Below are positions 16,667 through 25,584 of a stretch of DNA of 64,000 nucleotides, one piece after another (the first letter of the stretch is position 1; each line of letters opens with the position of its first letter). This stretch comes from JADKFD01 sp050250665. GTDB taxonomy: Bacteria > Pseudomonadota > Gammaproteobacteria > Xanthomonadales > SZUA-5. The stretch spans positions 1 through 64,000 of the forward strand of contig JBFWOF010000027.1 of NCBI GenBank assembly GCA_050250665.1. Reading direction: 5' to 3'. The notes under the pieces were generated by a model that was not told the DNA's origin, made no database searches, and worked only from the letters and a program-made list of their open reading frames with translations. Made by a program: the position numbers and the translations under genes.

Positions 16667-18422
16667 TCCCATGTCCGGCAACGCGCAGGCGCAGACTTCG
16701 ATGCAGATACTGCAGCGCGAGGTGCCGCCGGCGGCGGCGATCCTGGCGCGCGATCTTCCCGCGCGCTTGGCCAGTCTGCTGGCGGCCCGCGGCGTCGCTT
16801 CGGTGGCCGAGCTGGATCTGCGGGTGGCGGGTTTGAGTGCGCCGCAGGGCCTGGATGGCCTGGATCGCGCGGCTGCACGACTGGCTGATGCCGTCATCGA
16901 GAACCAGCGCATCCTGGTCGTGGGTGATTTCGACGCCGACGGCGCCACCGGCACCGCGGTGGCGGTGCGTGGCCTGCGCGCGCTCGGCGCCCGCGATGTG
17001 CATTTTGCGGTGCCGGATCGTGCGCGGCACGGTTATGGCCTGTCGCCGGGATTGGTCGACGAGCTGCTGTCGCTGCGGCCGCAGCTGCTGGTGACGGTCG
17101 ATCAGGGTACGTCCAGCATTGCCGGTGTTGCCCGCGCGGTTGCTGCGGGCATCGATGTGCTGGTCACCGATCACCATTTGCCCGGCCCGGAACTGCCGGC
17201 GGCGCTGGCCATCGTCAATCCCAACGCCTGCGGGGTGCCGCACGCGCTGGCGGCGCTGGCCGGCGTCGGCGTGATGTTTCATGTGCTGGCCGCCGTGCGG
17301 GCCGAGTTGACGCGGCGCGATGCGCTGCTGGCGCCAGTGCAGCTGGCCTCGCTGCTGGATCTGGTGGCACTGGGCACCGTGGCCGATCTGGTGCCGCTGG
17401 ATCGCGGCAATCGCATTCTGGTGGCGGAGGGGTTGCGGCGCATTCGTGCGGGCCGCGCCAGTGCCGGTCTGGCGGCGCTGATCGAGAGCGCCGGGCGTGA
17501 TCCCGGACAATTGCAGGCCAGCGATCTGGGCTTCCAGATCGGACCCCGGTTGAATGCCGCAGGTCGCCTGGATGACATGGCGGTGGGGATACGCTGTCTG
17601 GTCTCCGACGACATCGATGAAAGCCGTGAGCTGGCGACGCAGTTGTCAGAGCTCAATCGCGAACGGCGATCGGTGCAGGCCGATATGGAACGTGAGGCGG
17701 CGGTCATCGTCGAGAATCTGCTCGGCGGCCGCCAGGGCGAACTGCCTTCGGCACTGGTGGTGGCTGATGCCGGCTGGCATCCGGGGGTGGTCGGACTGGT
17801 GGCGAGCCGGCTGGCCGAACGCCTGCACCGGCCGACGATTGCTCTGGCGCCGGCGGCGGAAGGTGCCGAGGAATGGCGTGGCTCGGGACGTTCGGTATCG
17901 GGATTTCACCTGCGCGATGCGCTGGTTGATCTGGACCGGCTGCACCCGGGCTTGCTGCTGCGCTTTGGTGGACATGCCATGGCCGCCGGAATGACCCTCG
18001 AAGCCGCGCAGATGGAGCGCCTGCGGCCGGCCTTCGAGAGCGTGGTCGACGGTCTGCTGGATGACAGCCTGCGCACCCGTACGGTCTGGACCGATGGTCC
18101 GCTGGCGGCGGGCGAATACACCCTTGATCTGGCTCGTGCGATCGAGAATGCCGGGCCCTTCGGGCAGGCCTTTCCCGAGCCGATGTTCGACAACGAGTTC
18201 GTGGTGCTGCAGCAGCGTGTGCTCAAGGGCAAGCATCTGAAGATGCGCCTGCGCGCCAGCGAAGCCGGGGCCACGCCGGTGGATGCCATCTGGTTCTCTA
18301 CACCCCAGCACATCCTCGATTCCGCACCCGGTCGATTGCGGCTCTTGTATCAGCTGTGTGTGGAGCGCTGGCAGGGCGCCGAAAGCGTGAGCGTGCGCGT
18401 GCGGCATGGGTTTGCGGTTTAG
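16659..18422 (+). CDS. recJ: Single-stranded-DNA exonuclease RecJ
   Basis: A 5'-3' ssDNA exonuclease of the DHH phosphoesterase family, 587 aa, used in RecF recombination, mismatch repair and base excision. Motifs are VVGDFDADGATGTA (motif I), a second acidic stretch VTVDQGTS, the DHH motif in VTDHHLPGPELP, LVALGTVADLVPL and GPRLNAAGRLDD, followed by the DHHA1 glycine-rich site LRFGGHAMAAGMTLE. The VTVDQGTS site is VTVDCGI in most RecJ proteins, so the cysteine is replaced by glutamine here. The start is either GTG overlapping the cytochrome gene or ATG at 16671. In Xanthomonads recJ commonly precedes prfB, as it does here. Confidence 0.95.
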   Translation: MNSPMSGNAQAQTSMQILQREVPPAAAILARDLPARLASLLAARGVASVAELDLRVAGLSAPQGLDGLDRAAARLADAVIENQRILVVGDFDADGATGTAVAVRGLRALGARDVHFAVPDRARHGYGLSPGLVDELLSLRPQLLVTVDQGTSSIAGVARAVAAGIDVLVTDHHLPGPELPAALAIVNPNACGVPHALAALAGVGVMFHVLAAVRAELTRRDALLAPVQLASLLDLVALGTVADLVPLDRGNRILVAEGLRRIRAGRASAGLAALIESAGRDPGQLQASDLGFQIGPRLNAAGRLDDMAVGIRCLVSDDIDESRELATQLSELNRERRSVQADMEREAAVIVENLLGGRQGELPSALVVADAGWHPGVVGLVASRLAERLHRPTIALAPAAEGAEEWRGSGRSVSGFHLRDALVDLDRLHPGLLLRFGGHAMAAGMTLEAAQMERLRPAFESVVDGLLDDSLRTRTVWTDGPLAAGEYTLDLARAIENAGPFGQAFPEPMFDNEFVVLQQRVLKGKHLKMRLRASEAGATPVDAIWFSTPQHILDSAPGRLRLLYQLCVERWQGAESVSVRVRHGFAV

Positions 18423-18698
18423 GGGGCGTGCTGCCCGCATCGGACGCGCTCTGGCCCAGCCCCATGACACCCGACCCGAGCTTATGTGGGTCCGGACTTG
18501 TCCGGACGATCTTCCACGCGCCAAGGCAAAAGGCGCATGACTTGCGGGCTTTCGCTTCACCGTGTCACGTAGCTCGCTGCGCTCCCAACGTGACCTACGC
18601 CACGCGTGTGCGAGGCGTTTTCTGCCCTCATGCCCTGTGCCCCAGCCCCACGCGGCTCTGCTACCATTCGCGGCTCACTTTTTGCCGGATCTCCATCC
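18423..18698. repeat. Intergenic region with a module E copy
   Basis: 276 bp between recJ and prfB. A GTGTCACGTAGCTCGC / CAACGTGACCTACGCC inverted pair (about 18559-18602) is module E in reverse orientation. No gene is seen. Confidence 0.65.
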
Positions 18699-19794
18699 AT
18701 GGAAACAAATGCGCTCGCCGCGAATCTCGCGGATCTGCGCCAGCGCGTCGATGCGCTGAGGGGGTTTCTTTGACTTCGACCGCAAGCAGGATCGGCTAGA
18801 CGAAGTCAGTCGCGAACTGGAAGACCCGGATGTCTGGAACAAGCCCGAGCGGGCCCAGGAGCTGGGCAAGGAGCGGGCGCGGCTGGAAGCCGTGGTCAAG
18901 GGTCTGACCGAGATGACGCAGGGTATCGCCGACTCGATCGAGTTGCTGGAGATGATCGAGGCCGAGGATGACGCCGATTCTCTGGCGACGCTGGAAAAGG
19001 ATGTGGCCGGCATCGAGGAGCGCGTCGCGCGCATCGAATTCCAGCGCATGTTCAGCAATCCGATGGACTCGCATCCGGCCTATGTCGATATCCAGGCCGG
19101 CGCTGGCGGCACCGAGGCTCAGGACTGGGCGGAAATGCTGCTGCGCATGTATCTGCGCTGGTGCGAGCGCAAGGGCTTCGCCACCGAGTTGCTGGAAGTC
19201 AGCGCCGGGGACGTGGCTGGCATCAAGAGCGCTTCGCTGCGGGTCGAGGGTGATTACGCCTTTGGCTGGCTGCGCACCGAGATCGGTGTGCACCGGCTGG
19301 TGCGGATTTCCCCCTTTGACTCGAACAAGCGCCGGCATACCTCATTCGCCTCGCTGTTCGTGGCGCCTGAAGTCGATGACGATATCGAGATCGACATCAA
19401 TCCGGCCGACCTCAAGACCGACGTCTACCGTTCCTCCGGCGCCGGTGGTCAGCACGTCAACAAGACCGAGTCGGCGGTGCGCATCACTCACGTGCCGACC
19501 AACACGGTGGTGGCCTGTCAGACCGAACGCTCGCAGCACGCCAACCGCGATCGCGCCATGAAGATGCTTAAGGCCAAGCTGTACGAGCTGGAAGTGCAGA
19601 AGCGTAATGCCGAGAAGGATCGACTGGAAGCCACCAAGAGCGAGATCGGTTGGGGCCACCAGATACGCAGCTATGTGCTCGACGATGCCCGCATCAAGGA
19701 TCTGCGCACCGGCGTTGAGCGTCGCGACACCCAGACCGTGCTGGATGGTGATCTGGATGATTACATCGAAGCCAGTCTGAAGATGGGTTTGTAA
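18699..19794 (+). CDS. prfB: Peptide chain release factor 2, with programmed +1 frameshift
   Basis: RF2 terminates translation at UGA and UAA. The first 24 codons (METNALAANLADL..RGFL) end at an in-frame TGA at 18771. Reading must skip the T at 18771 and continue GAC TTC GAC to the stop at 19792-19794, giving 364 aa, the normal RF2 length. All RF2 marks lie in the second frame: the SPF stop-recognition tripeptide (VRISPFDSNKRRHTSF) and the GGQ catalytic loop (GAGGQHVNKTES). A caller that ignores the shift would report only a shortened C-terminal frame. It is followed by lysS, a classic neighbour, but across a 616-bp gap full of repeats. Confidence 0.97.
18757..18775 (+). promoter_or_regulatory. 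prfB: RF2 autoregulatory frameshift site
   Basis: The sequence is GAGGGGG, TTT, CTT TGA C. The internal Shine-Dalgarno (AGGGGG) sits three bases before the CTT slip codon, and the in-frame UGA is followed by C. This is the canonical arrangement in which low RF2 slows termination and allows the +1 shift, so RF2 controls its own synthesis. Confidence 0.95.
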
Positions 19795-20410
19795 GCAGAT
19801 CCTGGTGTTTGCCGTCATGGCGAGGCACCGGTGTCGGCCCGAAACGGCCCACAGGCCATGAACCGCGGATTGCAAGCGCCCTCGCGTCGCGACCGGCTAC
19901 ACCACCGGCACCGCGACGACCCCGTCCTGAGGCAGGTCGCGGCCAGAAGCCGGACGCAGAGAACACAAAGGAAAAGCAGAGAGAACACGAAGAAGAGCGT
20001 GAATCTCTTCGAGATGCCCTGAAGACGGTCGCGCGTAGCCCGTTGTGCCGCGCAGCGGCTCAGCGGGGCGCTTTCGCGTCACCGCCCGCAGAGCGCTGCG
20101 CGCACTTCGGGCTACGACAGGCGGTTTTGCGCCAACTTCGTCAATTCAATGACTTACGATATGGGTTCATGGACAGCCTCCAGTTTCACCAAAAACTGCG
20201 CGGTGACCTTGACCGGCGTCATTGCGAGCGCAGCGAAGCAATCCAGATGTACGTTCTCAAGAGCACTGGATTGCTTCGTCACTGCGTTCCTCGCAACGAC
20301 GAAGCAAGGACTATGGCCTAGAGCTACGTCATGAGCAGATGTCACGTAGCCTGTCTCGCAGTCAGTGACCTATGACATTGAATCTCACACATCCAAACTG
20401 AGTCCAGATC
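19795..20410. repeat. Intergenic mosaic of modules C, B, D, F, H, A and E
   Basis: 616 bp between prfB and lysS with no plausible gene. In order it holds module C fused to a B half (about 19818-19903), D 9-mers (about 19945-20000), module F inverted (20036-20115), H inverted (about 20150-20175), an A palindrome (20215-20303) and a partial E (about 20338-20372). It is one of the densest repeat mosaics in the window. Confidence 0.85.
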
Positions 20411-21931
20411 ATGAGTGAAGAGCAGATCCCCGCCAGCCCCAGCGACGACAATCACATCATTGCCGAGCGCCGTGCCAAGCTGGCTGGCTTGCGCGAGCAG
20501 GGCATCGCCTTTCCCAACGATTTCCGCATCGACGCGCTCTGTGCACCGCTGCAGGCGGAATTCGCCGATCGCGAGCAATGGACCGGCGAGGCGCTGGATG
20601 CCTTGGGCAAGCGCGTGCAGCTGGCGGGTCGGATCATGGCCAAGCGGATCATGGGCAAGGCCAGTTTCGTCACCATCAAGGACCAGTCCGGCAGCATCCA
20701 GCTGTTCCTGCAGGGGGCCTCGCTGGGGGAAGTCTATGAGGCCTTCAAGAGCTGGGACATCGGCGACATCGTCGGTGCCGCCGGCCCGCTGATGCGCACC
20801 CGCACCGGCGAGCTCAGTGTGCGCGCCGATGCCTTGCGCCTGCTGACCAAGTCGCTGCGGCCGCTGCCGGACAAATGGCATGGGCTGTCCGATACCGAAG
20901 TCCGCTATCGCCAGCGCTATGTCGACCTGATCGTCAACGACGAGGTGCGCACGGTCTTCCGTCGGCGTTCGCAAATCGTGAGTTTCATCCGCCGCTTCCT
21001 GGAACAGCCCGAATACGGCTTTCTGGAAGTGGAAACGCCGATGATGCACGCCATACCCGGCGGCGCCACGGCGCGGCCCTTCGTCACCTATCACAACGCA
21101 CTGGACATGAAGCTGTACCTGCGGGTGGCGCCAGAGCTGTACCTGAAGCGTCTGGTGGTGGGCGGCATCGAGCGCGTTTACGAGATCAATCGCAATTTCC
21201 GCAACGAGGGCGTGTCCACCCGGCACAATCCCGAGTTCACGATGCTCGAGTTCTACTGGGCCTACGCCGATTACCGCGATCTGATGGACCTGACCGAGCG
21301 CATGCTGCGCGAACTGGCGGTCGAACTGGATGGCAGTCCGGTGATCCACTATCAGGGTCGCCAGATCGATTTCGGGCCGCAGTTCCAGCGCCTGCCGATG
21401 ACCGACGCCGTACTGCAGCGCAATCCCGAGATTTCGCGCAGTGACTGCCGCGATCTGGAGCGCCTGCGTGAACACTGCAAACGCCTGCGCATTCCGACCA
21501 AGCCCGATTGGGGCTGGGGGCGCTTGCTGACCGAGATCTTCGAGCTGACGGTTGAGGATCAGCTGATCCAACCGACCTTCATCACCGAATACCCGGCCGA
21601 AGTGTCGCCACTGTCGCGTCGCAACGACCAGGACCCGGAAGTCACCGATCGCTTCGAGCTGTTCATCGTGGCGCGCGAGCTGGCCAACGGCTTCTCCGAG
21701 CTCAACGACGCCGAGGACCAGGCCGAACGCTTCCGGGCCCAGGCCCAGGCCAAGGATGCCGGCGACGCCGAGGCCATGCATTTTGATGACGATTACATCC
21801 GTGCACTGGAGTACGGTCTGCCGCCGACGGCCGGCGAGGGCATCGGCATCGATCGACTGGTGATGCTGTTCACTGACTCGGCTTCTATCCGCGACGTGCT
21901 GCTGTTCCCGTACATGCGTCCGGAGGCCTGA
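20411..21931 (+). CDS. lysS: Lysyl-tRNA synthetase, class II
   Basis: 506 aa, standard size. The N-terminal OB-fold anticodon-binding domain (VQLAGRIMAKRIMGKASFVTI) is followed by the class II catalytic core. Motif 1 is in FLEVETPMMHAIPGGATARPF, motif 2 in INRNFRNEGVSTRHNPEFTM and motif 3 in GIGIDRLVMLFTDSASIRD. It charges tRNA-Lys. Pairing with prfB is typical for bacteria. A paralogue related to its catalytic core (epmA) lies at the right edge of the window. Confidence 0.97.
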   Translation: MSEEQIPASPSDDNHIIAERRAKLAGLREQGIAFPNDFRIDALCAPLQAEFADREQWTGEALDALGKRVQLAGRIMAKRIMGKASFVTIKDQSGSIQLFLQGASLGEVYEAFKSWDIGDIVGAAGPLMRTRTGELSVRADALRLLTKSLRPLPDKWHGLSDTEVRYRQRYVDLIVNDEVRTVFRRRSQIVSFIRRFLEQPEYGFLEVETPMMHAIPGGATARPFVTYHNALDMKLYLRVAPELYLKRLVVGGIERVYEINRNFRNEGVSTRHNPEFTMLEFYWAYADYRDLMDLTERMLRELAVELDGSPVIHYQGRQIDFGPQFQRLPMTDAVLQRNPEISRSDCRDLERLREHCKRLRIPTKPDWGWGRLLTEIFELTVEDQLIQPTFITEYPAEVSPLSRRNDQDPEVTDRFELFIVARELANGFSELNDAEDQAERFRAQAQAKDAGDAEAMHFDDDYIRALEYGLPPTAGEGIGIDRLVMLFTDSASIRDVLLFPYMRPEA

Positions 21932-22374
21932 GGGTTTGCGTCACGGGCTGACGCGACGCTCCGTGTCAGCATGTGCTCTGCTGCGGCAGTCCCCGGAGCA
22001 CGCCGCTTCACAGCTTGCGGTCCGAGCCGGGTGCTGACCCTGCGCTGCCGCGTGCCGGCGGACTCGCTTCGCCTTGACCGGTCAACGCAGACCTGCACGC
22101 CTGGCTAAGGCAGTTGCTTCGAAGTTTGCTCTATTGCATTGTTTTTCAAAACGTCGCGGTCGATGGAACGACTTTTGCAACGTAGCTCGCAAATGGCGAA
22201 ATTGACGACAAGGGTTTTGGGGGAGGGCGCTCGCGGAGCGGTTGGCCGCGAGCGTTGTCTCAGGCCTTTGTCCCCTTGCTGGCATGTCGGTGATTGGCAA
22301 ATGCATGCTCATGTGCGAGTGTCCGCAACAGCGCCGGTTTCCGGCCAGACGGCAGCCTTCCGTGCGGAGGCGAG
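21932..22374. other. Intergenic region without recognised repeats
   Basis: 443 bp between lysS and the PilZ gene. I see none of the dispersed modules found elsewhere and no convincing short gene. A GGGGGAGGGCGCTC stretch near 22229 stands out only for composition. Confidence 0.5.
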
Positions 22375-22821
22375 ATGAGCTACCGATCGTCCGATGAATC
22401 CTTGATTTCGTTTGATCGCTTCGATAGAACTGCGGCGCGCCGTCAGGGGGATGCTTCAATGAATCAGGCTGGGCCTATGACTCCCAATGTGGGCAAGCGA
22501 CATCGGCGTATGCCAATCAACTCAGCCGTGCTGATGATGCGCGGTGACGAGTCATGGACGTCCGAATTGATGGACATCTCGGCCACGGGCGTGATGGTGC
22601 GCCGGCCTGTTGACTGGATTGGTCAACGCGGCGATCGCTTCGTGCTGGACATGCTCTTTGGCGACGAACTCAATATCCACGTCGAGGCCAAGGTGGCCCG
22701 GGTCGCGGACGACGAGGTTGGATTTGCCTTTTCGCAGATACCGTCCGACAAGGAAGCGCCGTTGTGGAACCTGCTCGGCGGCTATGCCGACAGCCTGGAA
22801 GTGTGGAGCGACGAGTCCTGA
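22375..22821 (+). CDS. PilZ domain protein
   Basis: 148 aa. A PilZ domain occupies about residues 40-140: KRHRRMPINSAVLM gives the RxxxR-type c-di-GMP-binding start, and MDISATGVMVRRP is the D/NxSxxG motif with the glycine present. PilZ domains sense cyclic di-GMP and act on motility, pili or polysaccharide export; the target is unknown here. The ATG has GGAGG four bases upstream. A second ATG at 22459 (MNQAGPM) would drop a 28-residue unstructured leader. No pilus or signalling genes are adjacent. Confidence 0.85.
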   Translation: MSYRSSDESLISFDRFDRTAARRQGDASMNQAGPMTPNVGKRHRRMPINSAVLMMRGDESWTSELMDISATGVMVRRPVDWIGQRGDRFVLDMLFGDELNIHVEAKVARVADDEVGFAFSQIPSDKEAPLWNLLGGYADSLEVWSDES

Positions 22822-22849
22822 GGTCCGTCACCGTCTTCTGACAGCGCGA

Positions 22850-23320
22850 CTACTCGAACAGCTTCAACAGCTGCCACCCGTAAACGGCGCCGACGCAGCC
22901 TACAACCGCAAAGCCGCCGGCGCCGAGCAGCGCCATTCGACCCATCCATACGGCGCGTGGACCGCGCACGATCCTGCGAGCCATCAGCAGACGTGCCCCG
23001 GCATGCGGGAAGCGCTGCTCGCGAATCGCGGCGAGCGCGCCCTGGGCGATGACCGCGCCGGTGACCAGTCCGACCAGAGCCAGCAACAGGAAGCAGCCCC
23101 GTGCCAGCATCACGAAGCGGTCTGCAGCCAGTTCGGAATCGCCTGCGACCAGACGCGCTTGTATGCTCGACAACTCGTTCTGCAGCGCCAGCAGCAGCAG
23201 AGCGCCCACGACCGTGACCAGCAGCAGAGCGGCGATGGTGCGTCGGCGTTCGCGCGGATCGGCCGGATGAATCTCGGGGTCTGCTAGCGCCGCAGTTGAA
23301 TCGCCTGGCAAATCGGACAT
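22850..23320 (-). CDS. Two-helix inner-membrane protein of unknown function
   Basis: 156 aa. After a hydrophilic acidic leader there is a membrane segment (TIAALLLVTVVGALLLLAL), a periplasmic-looking helix (NELSSIQARLVAGDSELA), a second segment (CFLLLALVGLVTGAVIAQG), a basic cytosolic loop (REQRFPHAGARLLMARRI) and a third hydrophobic stretch near the C-terminus. I do not recognise the family. The start is the second of two adjacent ATGs, spaced five bases from GAGG. It converges with the PilZ gene and is divergent from the acetyltransferase gene. Confidence 0.7.
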   Translation of the reverse strand: MSDLPGDSTAALADPEIHPADPRERRRTIAALLLVTVVGALLLLALQNELSSIQARLVAGDSELAADRFVMLARGCFLLLALVGLVTGAVIAQGALAAIREQRFPHAGARLLMARRIVRGPRAVWMGRMALLGAGGFAVVGCVGAVYGWQLLKLFE

Positions 23321-23454
23321 CATGGCCTCAAGAGGGGTACGCAATCGGCTGCAAGTCTGCACCGCTTTGCCGCGCAGGTGGGAGTGCTTCCGACCGGCGC
23401 ATCCAGCGGCCCGATTGTCGCAACTCTCTAGAACCTGGAGGATGGAGCAGCAGC

Positions 23455-24027
23455 ATGTGCCCCGAGATTCGCATCGCCGGGATGCCTGATCTGGAAGCGA
23501 TCGCGCGCGTGCACAGCGAGAGCTGGCGCTCCACCTATCGCGGGCTGATTGCTGATTCTCTGCTGGATCAGGACCTCTTGGGCAACCGTCGCACGCTGTG
23601 GAGCCAGCGCCTGGCCGACCCTGCCGCCGGACGCTACACCTGGTTGGCCTCGGTGGACGGCCAACCGGTCGCGGTCTCCAGTCTGCTGCTGGATGCCGAT
23701 CCGGTTCATGGTTCCCTGATTGACGCCCTGCACGTGCAGGATGGCTTCAAGGGGCGCGGCATCGGCTCAGCGCTCAGCCTGGTGCTGGCGCGCAAGGCCC
23801 GGGAGCTGCGAGCGCAGCAGCCGCTGCATCTGTGGGTGCTGGATGGCAACTGGCGCGCGGCCCGCTTCTACGAAGGGCTGGGCGCGATCCATCTCGGCAT
23901 GCGCTACGACGACCATCTGCCTGGCGCCGAGAGCTACGATCATCGCTACGGTTGGCCCAGCCCAAAGCATCTGATCGATCGTCTGTCGTCCCGGAGCCCG
24001 GAAGGTGCCGGGCCGGCAACATCGTGA
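23455..24027 (+). CDS. GNAT-family N-acetyltransferase
   Basis: 190 aa. The GNAT fold is shown by IRIAGMPDLEAIARVHSESW at the N-terminus, the acetyl-CoA loop VQDGFKGRGIGSAL (R/Q-x-x-G-x-G/A) near residue 96, and the closing LWVLDGNWRAARFYEGLGA. It transfers acetyl to an unknown small molecule or protein. The start is an ATG after GGAGGATGGAG; the frame is open a further 53 codons upstream, but that part has no GNAT similarity. It stands alone before the cbb3 operon. Confidence 0.88.
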   Translation: MCPEIRIAGMPDLEAIARVHSESWRSTYRGLIADSLLDQDLLGNRRTLWSQRLADPAAGRYTWLASVDGQPVAVSSLLLDADPVHGSLIDALHVQDGFKGRGIGSALSLVLARKARELRAQQPLHLWVLDGNWRAARFYEGLGAIHLGMRYDDHLPGAESYDHRYGWPSPKHLIDRLSSRSPEGAGPATS

Positions 24028-24073
24028 AATCCATGCAAATTCTCTGACCCAGGCAATTCCTTCAGGGCTGTCG

Positions 24074-24087
24074 TTGACTTCAGTCAA
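24074..24087. promoter_or_regulatory. FNR/ANR box upstream of ccoN
   Basis: TTGACTTCAGTCAA is a perfect palindrome and matches the FNR/ANR consensus TTGAT-N4-ATCAA at 8 of 10 positions. Its centre is 41.5 bp from 24122, and AACAAT (24110-24115) lies where the -10 element of a class II FNR promoter should be. Oxygen-limited activation of ccoNOQP is therefore likely. Confidence 0.75.
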
Positions 24088-24155
24088 GCTGCCGCGCCGC
24101 GGAAACATGAACAATCGCGGCCGACCTAATACTAGGTATCTGGAGGCGCCCACAC

Positions 24156-25574
24156 ATGGTCGAGACATATAACGACAAGGTGGTGAAGCAATTCACCGTC
24201 ATGACCGTGATCTGGGGCATCGTCGGAATGCTGGTCGGCGTATTCATCGCCGCACAGCTGGCGTGGCCCTGGCTCAATTTTGACATTCCCTGGCTCAGCT
24301 ACGGGCGCTTGCGCCCCTTGCACACCAATGCCGTGATTTTCGCCTTCGGCGGGTCAGGGCTGTTTGCGACCAGCTATTACATCGTCCAGCGCACCTGCCA
24401 CGCCCGCTTGTTCAGCGACGCGCTGGCCGCTTTCACCTTCTGGGGCTGGCAGGCCGTGATCGTGGCCGTGGCCATCACCTTTCCGCTGGGCATCACCCAG
24501 AGCAAGGAATACGCCGAGACCGAATGGCCGATCGACATTCTGATCACGCTGGTCTGGGTGGCCTATGGCGTGGTCTTCTTCGGGACCATTGCCAAGCGCA
24601 AGATCGCGCACATCTATGTGGCCAACTGGTTCTTTGCAGCCTACATCATCACCATCGCGCTGCTGCACATCGTCAACAACCTGTCGCTGCCGGTGTCGAT
24701 GAGCAAGTCCTATGTCATCTACTCGGGAGCTGTCGATGCCATGGTGCAATGGTGGTACGGCCACAATGCGGTCGGCTTCTTCCTGACCGCCGGCTTCCTC
24801 GGGATGATGTACTACTTCGTGCCCAAGCAGGCCGAGCGACCGGTCTATTCCTACCGGCTGTCGATCGTGCATTTCTGGGCGCTGATTGCGATCTACATGT
24901 GGGCCGGCCCGCACCATCTGCACTACACCGCGCTGCCGGACTGGGCGCAGTCGCTGGGCATGGTGTTCTCGCTGATTCTGCTGGCGCCCAGTTGGGGCGG
25001 CATGATCAACGGCATGATGACGCTGTCGGGCGCGTGGCACAAGTTGCGCACCGATCCGATCCTGCGCTTCATGATCGTGTCGCTGTCCTTCTACGGCATG
25101 AGCACCTTCGAAGGTCCGATGATGTCGATCAAGACCGTCAACGCGCTCAGCCACTACACCGACTGGACCATCGGCCATGTGCACTCCGGTGCGCTGGGCT
25201 GGGTGGCGATGATCACCATCGGCTGCGTCTACAGCCTGTTCCCGCGTCTGCTCAAGCTGCCGGGCATGTACTCGACCAAGGCGATCGAAGTGCATTTCTG
25301 GGTGATGACCATCGGCGTGGTGCTGTACATCGCCTCGATGTGGATTGCCGGCGTGATGCAAGGCCTGATGTGGCGCGCGACCAACGCCGATGGCACCCTG
25401 GCCTACACCTTCGTCGAATCCCTGAAAGCCACGTATCCCTACTACTACGTGCGCTTCCTGGGTGGTTTGCTGGTGCTCTCGGGCATGTTCATCATGCTCT
25501 GGAACATGTGGCGCACCGCGCAGCTGGCCCGCGACACGGCGCCGGTTGCGGTACCTGCACCGGCCCACGCCTGA
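24156..25574 (+). CDS. ccoN: Cytochrome cbb3 oxidase subunit I (catalytic)
   Basis: The 472-aa haem-copper oxidase subunit that reduces O2 at the low-spin b/high-spin b3-CuB centre, with high oxygen affinity. There are about twelve membrane helices. Histidine ligands are visible in RPLHTNAVIFAFGG, AMVQWWYGHNAVGFF (CuB/active-site region), AGPHHLHYTALPDW (paired His) and HYTDWTIGHVHSGALGW (haem b ligands). It is the first gene of the cco unit, downstream of an FNR/ANR-type box. The gap to ccoO is only 10 nt. Confidence 0.97.
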   Translation: MVETYNDKVVKQFTVMTVIWGIVGMLVGVFIAAQLAWPWLNFDIPWLSYGRLRPLHTNAVIFAFGGSGLFATSYYIVQRTCHARLFSDALAAFTFWGWQAVIVAVAITFPLGITQSKEYAETEWPIDILITLVWVAYGVVFFGTIAKRKIAHIYVANWFFAAYIITIALLHIVNNLSLPVSMSKSYVIYSGAVDAMVQWWYGHNAVGFFLTAGFLGMMYYFVPKQAERPVYSYRLSIVHFWALIAIYMWAGPHHLHYTALPDWAQSLGMVFSLILLAPSWGGMINGMMTLSGAWHKLRTDPILRFMIVSLSFYGMSTFEGPMMSIKTVNALSHYTDWTIGHVHSGALGWVAMITIGCVYSLFPRLLKLPGMYSTKAIEVHFWVMTIGVVLYIASMWIAGVMQGLMWRATNADGTLAYTFVESLKATYPYYYVRFLGGLLVLSGMFIMLWNMWRTAQLARDTAPVAVPAPAHA

Positions 25575-25584
25575 GGAGGATGCG

